From assembly GCA_030272155.1 (NCBI GenBank), contig CP126198.1, forward strand, positions 3,658,001 to 3,722,000: DNA of 64,000 nt, given 5' to 3'. Position numbers and translations under genes: made by a program. The notes under the pieces were generated by a model. It made no database searches. It was not told the origin of the DNA and worked only from the letters and a program-made list of their open reading frames with translations. Source of the DNA: Tetradesmus obliquus (taxonomy: Eukaryota; Chlorophyta; Chlorophyceae; Sphaeropleales; Scenedesmaceae). Below are positions 33,401 to 43,300 of this stretch, one piece after another; position 1 is the first letter of the stretch, and the number at the start of each line of letters is the position of its first letter.

Positions 33401-35317
33401 GAGGCATATACACAAACTTGCCTGCAAACTCATGAGACTATTGCCTTCCACGCACCTGCAGCGGGTAGGGCACCAGCTCCTTCCCGTACTCCTTCGCCAC
33501 CGCTCCATCCGTACGCATGAGCCAAAGGTCGCCCATACAAAGGAAAACAAGCAAACAAGCAATTCTGCAAACCTTTCGCCTACCTGCAGCGGGTAGGGCA
33601 CCAACTCCTTCCCGTACTCCTTCGCCACCGCCCCCAAGGAACACACCCCCAAGGCCTGCACACGTATTCCTGCAAACCATACTACTTGTAATCTGTCACG
33701 CACCTGCAGCGGGTAGGGCACCAGGTCCTTCCCATACTCCTTTGCCACCGCCCCGTCCGCGCCGCGCTTGTAGCCGCTGCACACTGGTCACGACTGCGGC
33801 ATCCCTTATTCCCACTCGCAAGCACACATGTCCATTCAAAAGTCAGAACACCTGCAAATTCCTGATCAAGCCCAGACCCACATTCACAGCCACAAGTGTG
33901 CAAGACCATCCTTGCATCTTTCATACAGACAACACCCTTCGCCCACCTGCAGCGGGTAGGGCACCAGTTCCTTCCCGTACTCCTTCGCCACTGCGCCATC
34001 AGCGCCGCGCTTGTAGCCGCTGCACACGCGCACGTCCAGCAGGATGGGCAGCGGGCCAATATCAATGCCCATCTTGGACATGAATGCATTCTTGGTGGCG
34101 CCAGCAGTAGACAGCCACTTGGCGGCACCCTCGCTGCTGTGCGGCTCTATGCCGCTGACGCTGATGCGCTGCTTTGCATCAGAGACTGCCACGATCTGCA
34201 ATGCGGAAACAGGCAGGGCATGGCAAAGCAAGCACATTATGAGGTTTGGCAACAAAGCGAGTCAAATGCAGCACAGCCAACAACTAAAAGGAACTATCAC
34301 GCTGCTGTGCGGCTCTATGCCGCTGACGCTGACGCGCTGCTTTGCATCAGAAACTGCCACAATCTGCAAAGACAGAAAGCAGGCGGGGCACGGCAGGGAA
34401 TGACAGGCGCGCCAGCACCATGAGCTAAAAACAACAGACAACATGGCATAAAGCAGCTGTGCTGTTGGGCTCTGCTGCATTCAGGCACTTGACAAAGCAT
34501 CACCCTTGCATCACCGACTACATGCAGCTTGGCCAAAGGAGGAGAACACAAGCAGCGCATCCTCATGCTGACACCACACTGCGCACCTCTGCCTCCTGCA
34601 GGTATGGCCACTTGACGTACACGCGCCCGCACAGCATGCCGCGCAGCAGCGGCGCGGCTGCGTCGCTCGCAATGGTGTTGCGCACATCCGGCAGAGCCAG
34701 CACCAGGCTCTCCTTCTTTGCGGGGTGCCCAAAAATGTTAACGCCAGCCAGCTTCAGCTCCACGCTCAGGTTCTGAAATTGACATGAAAAGTGACAATGT
34801 GACATAAGTTTAGAATGTGTGACAATTGAGTGGAGAAGTACACCGCAGGCAGCGCCAACACCAGGCTCTCCTTGTTGGCGGGGTGCCCGAAGATGTTCAC
34901 GCCAGCCAGCTTCAGCTCCACGCTCAGGTTCTGGGAAGCGACAATAGTAATAGTGTGCCACAAGTTCATATGGGGTTGTACAGCTGACTGGAGGAGCAAG
35001 CTGCACTGCCGCACCAAAGCATCCTTAAGAATGATGCATCCAGTGCGCCACACCTGGTGACACGCAGCATATGTTGCTGTTTACCACCTGAACATACACC
35101 GACAGATAGCAGGATGTGCGGCTGACAGGGCAAGGAGCATTACTGCAACTCAACTATCATCAAAGCATATGATGCAGCTGCGCAGCAGCGCAGCGTCTCA
35201 CCGACATGGTCTTGAGCGTGGGGAAGCCGGGCGGGTTCTTCTTGCCCGCCAGCGTGCCCTTACTCAGAGCCGGCACAAAGCCGCGCTCGCTGTCAGGCAG
35301 CGGCTCAGGCACCTGAC

Positions 35318-35351
<34 letters not shown>

Positions 35352-37610
35352 GAGTGAAGCGCAGCTCTTGCAGGGTGTGCACAATTCATTACTTGAAGCG
35401 GGTCACGCTGCACCGGGTGGCTGTTGCAAAGTGCAATGCGAGCTCCACGCACCAGGCTGCACACCATTCACTTTGTAGCTTGCTTAATGGCACGCTTCAA
35501 AAATTTGATGTGGAAACATCACGCTACTACATCCGCTGCCCGCACCGGCACGTGGCGGCAGATGCTGTGTGCCATCGCCACGCTGGCAAAGTGCTGCGGC
35601 AGGTCGCTAGCGCAGTGCTCCGGCTCGTGGCGGCCCGCAGCGTACTCAAACACCAGCATGTCACCCGGGATGTTGCGGCTGCGCTCCTCAGCCGTCAGCC
35701 TACAGAATTGACGCACACAGCCACCAGCAGAAGCAGCAGCAGCAGCAGCAGCAGCAGCACAGAAGATTGTTAGACCAGCATGTCGCCCGGGATGTTGCGG
35801 CTGCACTCCTCAGCCGCTAGCCTGCGGTGTGCAACAGCAATGCATACAGCATGCGCGTACGGCAGCGGCAGCAGCAGCAGCAGCGGATGTAGTGCAGGCA
35901 ATGCGTGTGCATACACAAGCAGACACACGTACGCAGCCAGATGCATCAAACCGCGCATAGTTTTGCCGAGCCCATGCATCATATGCGGACTGTCAAAGCC
36001 TGAGCAGGCCACCTTTCAGGCGGCACGCTGGCAGCTGCTGCCAGCAGCCGTGCCTCGTCAATGAATGGCACCTTGACCACGCCCTCCCACTCCGCGCGCT
36101 TGCCCTCTATATCAACATCATAATGTTCTTCAGGTAAAAGTTGATGATGGGGCTGGCTGGGGTCGCTCAGCCCCTGTCAAAACTGCATATGCAACTGCCA
36201 TCCACACAGCCAAACAAGCACAACGCAACAGCACACACGCACCTCTCAGGCGGCACGCTTGCTGCTGCTGCCAGCAGCCGCGCCTCGTCAATGAACGGCA
36301 CCTTGACCACGCCCTGCCACTCTGCGCGCTTGCCCTCCATGTCTATGTCAAACTTCTCCATATTAAAATCGATGATGGGGCTGCTGGGGTCTGTCATGAG
36401 CCACTTTCAAAGCGCATATGCAATCACCATCCACACAGCCGGCAAGCACAACGCAACAGCACACACGCACCTCTCAGGTGGCACGCTGGCAGCTGCCGCC
36501 AGCAGCCGCGCCTCGTCAATGAAGGGCACCTTGACCACGCCCTCCCACTCGGCGCGCTTGCCCTCCATATCAATATCAATGTCAAACTTCTCCGGATAGA
36601 AGTCAACAATAGGGCTGTTGGTGTCTGTCATGATCCACTTTCAAAAGTGCGTATGCAATCACCATTTACACAGCCGGCAAGCACAACACAACAGCACACA
36701 CGCACCTCTCTGGCGGCACACTCGCTGCCGCCGCCAGCAGCCGCGCCTCGTCAATGAACGGCACCTTGACCACGCCCTCCCACTCGGCGCGCTTGCCCTC
36801 CATGTCTATGTCAAAATCTACTACAGATAAAAGTCAACGATGGGGCTGTTGGGGTCTGTCATGAGCCACTTTTAAGGGGCATATGCAATCACCATCCACA
36901 CAGCCGGCAAGCACAACGCAACAGCACACACGCACCTCTCAGGCGGCACGCAGCCGCGCCTGATCAGTAAAAAGCACCTGCACAGTGCGTAGTGCGTATG
37001 CAATCGCCAACGACACACAAGGCAAGCAGACAGCAAGCAAAAAGCCAGCAGAAAGCAAGCGGAAAGCAAGCAGAAGGCCACCAAAAAGCAAGCAGCAAAC
37101 GCACCTCTCAGGCGGCACGCTGGCCGCTGCCGCCAGCAGCCTGGCCTCGTCAATGAAGGGCACCTTGACCACGCCCTCCCACTCGGCGCGCTTGCCCTCC
37201 ATATCAACATCATAATGTTGTCTAGATGACGGTCGATGATGGGGCGGGCTGGGTCAGTCATGAGCCTTTTCTAAATATCATATGCAATCACCATCCACAC
37301 GGCCAAAAAAAGCAGAAAGCAACAGCACACACGCACCTCTCAGGCGGCACGCTCGCTGCCGCAGCCAGCAGCCGCGCCTCATCAATGAACGGCACCTTGA
37401 CCACGCCCTCCCACTCCGCGCGCTTGCCCTCCATGTCTATGTCAAACTTCTCAGGGTAGAAGTCGACGATAGGGCTGTTGGGGTCTGTCATGAGGCCCTG
37501 GAAGGCTGGCGGCAGCAGGCTGCAGCTGGCGGAGGGCAGCACTGCCAGCAGCTGCTCAAAAGGCCTGAAGGGGCGCCCTCGGCTGAAGGAGACTGCAAGG
37601 CACAAGAATT

Positions 37611-37645
<35 letters not shown>

Positions 37646-40299
37646 TGTCAACATGTGGTTCATTGCAGCAGTTGCGCGAAGGGCCTGAAGGGGCGACCGC
37701 GGCTCAAGGCGACTGCAAGGAAGAGACGGCAGCAGCAGCATTAGCAGCAGTGTCGACATGCGGTTCATTGGGCAGCAGCTGCTCGAAGGGCCTGAAGGGG
37801 CGCCCACTATACATGTTGCGCAGGGCCTTGCACTGCTTGGCTCACCGTCCATGCCGTCCAGGCGGCGCATGTCCTGCGCCATGGGCGCGTAGTGGAAGGG
37901 GTAGAACCAGTCCCAGCTGGCCACGCCGCGGTAGTAGTACTGCAGCACCTGCAGCAGCAAGCAGGGCCGCCGCAACCCACACGTGTGTGAAGGCATGTTG
38001 AGTGAAGAATAGGCATGTATACGCGTCCTGGCTGCAGCACAGCATTCAAGGAATGGTGGCTGTACCACTGGCCAACATGCACAGCAGCACATCCACCCAC
38101 ACAACAGTTCGTATGTGCGTCTGCAAGTTCAAATCTCAGTACTACCTGGCAGGCGCTGCCGCTCGCAGTAATGCACACGAACAAATACACAAGGAGTGTT
38201 ACATATTAGGCATGGCATGACATGACAACGGCGCCCTGCACGGCACAGCAACAGCACGCTCATGCAGGTTTGTGCACTCGTCCATGCGAGCCTGGCTGCT
38301 CACCCAGTGCAGGCCGCAATGTAGTGCTGCACCAGCTGCCTATTCTATTCAAGGCAAAATCATGCAGCTTCATTGCAAGCGAGCCACGCGGCTCACCCAG
38401 TGCAGGCCGCGAATGTAGTGCTGCACCACCTCACGCGTTGAGGCGGGCCCAGCATCAGGCTGCTCCAGCTTCTCCTTGTAGTAGCGCTCCTGCAGGGACA
38501 GATGCAGCACAAGATACGGCACGCGGTGTGGGAAACAAACGAAACACCACAGCTGGCGCTGGCGTAAGGCGGCATAGACATGAAGGCCCCGAGCTGTAGC
38601 TGGTTAACGTCATATTGTCACGCAAGCCCTCAGCGTGTGAGGCCACTCACAGAGCCGGGCTCATAAAAGCAATTCAACAACACAACAGAACCCTTAGCCT
38701 GCAAACCACCAAGCCGCCTCACCTTCCATGCTGCCAGTGCCTCCTCTCCTCCCCCGGCCAGGAACAGATGCCGTGCCTCCTTGCTCATCATGGTGGGGCC
38801 AACCTGGCGAGAGCAGCAGCAGCAGCAGTCGGTAAGCAAGAACAGGTTGGCTAACTGTATGCCTCCTTGCTCATCATGGTGGGGCCCACCTGGGGGGTTG
38901 GCAGACACACACAACAACGATAACATACTGCCACAGACGTGATGGAAGGCATGCTGCCTGGCGAAACGCTGTTTGTAGGTCGCTGCAGGGATCATCCAAG
39001 AAGACCGTCGCTTGGGGCCAGGCGCAGTTCATGCAGCACTGCAGCTGCCTGCTCATGTTCTGCCGCCGCACTCCCTCACGCGCTTTGCGGAGCTCGCCCT
39101 CTGCACGCCTCATCACATTGGGTCACGCACCACACTTCGGAGAGCAGCTCTGAGCTTTCTTAATACTGAGACGCGCGAAAAGCCTTTAGGTTGCACTCTC
39201 ACCTCAGGTTCATCTGCCTCAAGCTCCAGCCCCTCCAGGTCTGGCACAGCCACAGCAGCAGCAACAGCAGCAGCGCCGCCAGCACCGCGCCCCGCCAGCC
39301 TCGCTGCTGCAGCAATATCACCCCCCTCAGCATCACCCAGCTCCTCAAGCGCAAAAAATGACGGCAGCGGAGAAGCTTGGCTGCCCCCTGCTGCTGCTGC
39401 TGCTGGTGCGCCTGATCGCCCGCCGCGGCTGCTGCCGCCTGTTGCTGGGCGGCTGCTGCTGCCGGTGCCGGGCCTGCTGCCGCCGCCGCGGCCGCCGCGC
39501 TTGCCCCGCTTGCTCTCAAACCACTCAGTGTCCTGCAGCGACAGCAACAGCAGCAATATCGTAAGCTACAGCAAGACAAACATTGGTGGGTGGAACTTCA
39601 GCTTTGAAGCCGTGCTGTGACATTGCCGGATGCAGGCACAACACAGCTCATACTGTATGAGTCATATACAGCTGCAGCTTTTCAAGCAACCGGACATGTT
39701 CGCAACAGCAGCAGCAGCCGTACATGAATTCTGCGGACCACTTTGCACAGCAGCTCACCGCAGCGCGCTCCTCCAGCGTTGTCAACTCCCTATCAGCCAC
39801 AGCCCCCAGCAGCACCTGCATTTGACACAGATATGTGCATTGCTTTTTGCATTAGCAGACAACTCAATTTAGCAGTGCAGTAGCGTGGTGTTCAATGCGT
39901 GGGGCTTGCTGGCTGCTGCTGCACACCGACACAAGCTACAGCTACCTTCAAGTCACCTTGCCAGCATGTGACAACATCGGACTCGCACAACCCATTGGCC
40001 GGGTGGTATGCAGGCTACACTGCATCATGTGCTGCTGCTGCTGCTGCTGCTGGTACCTGCAGCCGCTCATGGTTGAGCTCGCAGCTGAGCAATGGCTGAG
40101 CAACATGCAAGCTGAACAGCATCTTGGGCTGCTGCTGCTGCATCATGTGCTACGGCTGCTGGTACCTGCAGCCGCTCATGGTTGAGCTCGCCAGCATGTG
40201 TGAGGTAGCCTCCCAGCTGCGGCAGCAGCAGCTTGTAGGTGTCGATCAGCTGGTTCAGCGCTCCCTCAGCAATGTCCAGCGTGGGCAGCGCTGCAGGTG

Positions 40300-40335
<36 letters not shown>

Positions 40336-43300
40336 GTGTTCATAAGCAATACGGTTGACAGCCAGAACGCAGGCATGCATGCCCTGCCAGCACGGCTCTT
40401 ATGATCATGGCTTCACACTGGGTGCAATGACAACCCACCATGGTCAACAAGACAGCCCAAACACAGAGCAGCAACACACGCCCACTTGCCACGCAGTTCA
40501 GATGAGAAGAGGCCGCACCCAGCAACATGCCCAGCACATTGCGCCACCCAGCCCTGCTGCTGCTGCTGCTGCACACCAGCCCTCACGGCGATCCACACTG
40601 CGCACCTGGCAGGAAGTCGTTGCCCACCAGCATGCAGAACAGCACATGTAACTGTGAGCTGTCATTGCATGACACAAACCATCCAACATGTGAATTGCTA
40701 ACCATAAAAGAAGTGAACACCTCGCACATGGCAGGAAGTTGTTGTCCACCAGCATGCAGAAGAGCACATGTTACTGTGGGCTATCACTGCCTGACATCCA
40801 GCATCCGACAATGAAAACCGCACATCCTACATCTCACAACGAATTCCGGCTGACCCACCTGGCAGGAAGTCGTTGCCCACCAGCATGCAGAAGAGCACGA
40901 TGTCGTCCACCACGCGCTCCACGTCCAGCGCAAAAGGAAGCTTGCTGGCCAGCGTGGACGCAAACTCCAGCTCAATGTACTCGCGCAGCAGCCTGTGCAG
41001 AGGCAGGCAAGCATTGTTACATAACATTACGCACCGTCACATGACATAGGTTGTGATGTGAGGAAGAGCAAAGACGAAGAGCAGAGAAAGGGGAAGGGCA
41101 GCTTGCTGGCCAGCGTGGACGCAAACTCCAGCTCAATGTACTCGCGCAGCAGCCTGCGGAGGGGCAAGAACATGTAATGAGATCATGTTGTAGTGTACAC
41201 TGGATCGATTATAGCAGCAGCTGCCTCACAGCTCATGCAAACCAGACGGCCAGGCAATAGACTACCTATGCCGCCGCCGCCGACACGTATCTGATCTAAC
41301 TACAGACGAACTCCGCTCACCCGATCTGGAACAGAATGAAGTTCTCCGCGCACGGGTTAGCCAGCGCCTCACGACTCGGCTGCCCCCTGGTCGTGCCAGT
41401 GAAGCTGACCACCTCAGGCTTACAAAAGTGACCAATGCAGCTGCAGCCAACCTCACAGCACATCTAAATCAAGTCAGCGAGCTGTGCCTCATCCCCACGC
41501 CTTCGCACCCGCGGCGGCTGTTTCCTCAACATACACCTTGAATCACATAACACGATAACACGAGCCACGCGCACCCGATCTGGAACAGAATGAAGTTCTC
41601 TGCGCAGGGGTTAGCCAGCGCCTCGCGGCTCGGCTGGCCCCTGGTCTTGCCAGTGAAGCTGACCACCTCTCGCAGAAGGCAGAAGTGACCAATGCAGCTG
41701 CAGCCGACCTTCCAGCACGCCGAAACCATGGATCAGGCAGTGGTGCATTGCCCCGCCGCCACCACAGCGGCGGCTGCTGCTTTCCTAGATGATACCACAT
41801 ATCCTTCAAACAACGATCCCTCTACTCACCCGATCTGGAACAGGATGACATTTCTCCGCGCGGGGGTTGGCCAATGCCTCACGACTTGGCTGGCTCCTGG
41901 TCTTGCCAGTGAAGCTGACCACCTCCCGCAGCAGGCAGAAGTGGCCAATGCAGCTGCAGCCTCATCGCAAAACTAATCAGATCAACCAGCTGTACCTCAT
42001 CCGGCCGCCACAGCAGCCGCTGCTGCTGCTTCCCTAATGACATCCCTGATTCCAAACTACACAACAAAATCACTGAGTCTGCTCACCCGATCTGGAACAG
42101 TATGAAGTTCTCCGCGCAGGGGTTAGCCAGCGCCTCGCGGCTCGGCTGGCCCCTGGTCTTGCCAGTGAAGCTGACCACCTCTCGCAGAAGGCAGAAGTGC
42201 GGCTCGTGTGTCACTAGTGACAGCATGATGAGGTCCGCATCCAGCCCGTACATGCAGTGGCGCTGGTTGGGGGTGTAGCTGGGCGAGCGCTTCTGCCAGC
42301 GGATGTACTCCATGATCTTGTGCTCGCCCTCACCGGGCACGTCATGGCCTGACAGCAGCAGCAGCAGCAGCAGCAGCAGCGGCAGCAGCATGGTGTTCAA
42401 GGGTGGCGCATGTGCGGATGTACTCCATGACGTTGTGCTCGCCCTCACCCGGCACATCATGGCCTGCAGTACATGGTGACAGGTGCAGCGGCAGTTGTTT
42501 TACATACCAATGAATGAATGCGCATGTGCGGATGTACTTTATGATCTTGTGCTCACCCTCACCCGGCACGTCATGGCCTGCGGTAGCAGTCAGAAGCAGT
42601 AACAAAACAGCAGCCAATAGCATGTCCTGCAGGGAGTTGGGTGTATGTGTGTAATCCGAACATCCGATTGGGTGTGCGAATCCGAACACTTCACCAGCAC
42701 ACCCAATCCATGATCTTGTGCTCGCCCTCACCAGGCACATCGTAGACTGAGCAGCAGCAGCAGCAGCATGATGTTCAATGGGAGATGGATGTGCAAATGT
42801 ACTCTATGATTTTGTGCTCTGGTGAGATTCAGAGCAAACGGTTGCAACTCATACCTAAGAAGATTTCCACTGGCTGCTGCCACACGGGGTCCTCGCTCAG
42901 GTTCATGCATACGAAGAAGCTACCTCAACAGTCTTACCTGACGGATTGAAACGCATGTCGGCTTTGCACCAGCCACCTGCAAATCCACGCAGCCCAGCGC
43001 TGCTACATACCTGACACATCCGACCGCCCAGACAACCCGCCAGCCGATGCTGCATGCTCCCTCACGCACCTGAGAAAATCACAACCGGCTGCTGCCACAC
43101 GGGGTCCTCGCTCAGCTTCTTGCGCACGAAGAAGCGGATGTGCCGCCCCAGCCGTGCCATGAAGCCGGTGCCTGGCGTGATGCAGTTGCTGTCAAACTTG
43201 TACTCCTCCGGGGTCTCCTCGCCCTTGGCCTTCTTCTCAGCCTCCAGCTGCGATTCAGGAGTTTAGGAAACGGCAGGGTGAGGGTTTAGTGAGGGTTCTT

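Noticed and set aside
36010-42200. XRN1 exon-like segments as a second XRN1 gene or pseudogene
   Set aside because: Each copy is only an exon edge with its splice site and local intron, arranged in tandem beside the source exon.
41318-42200. CRISPR-like array because of regular repeats
   Set aside because: Repeats are over 100 bp, exon-derived, in a eukaryotic intron; there are no short repeats with unique spacers.
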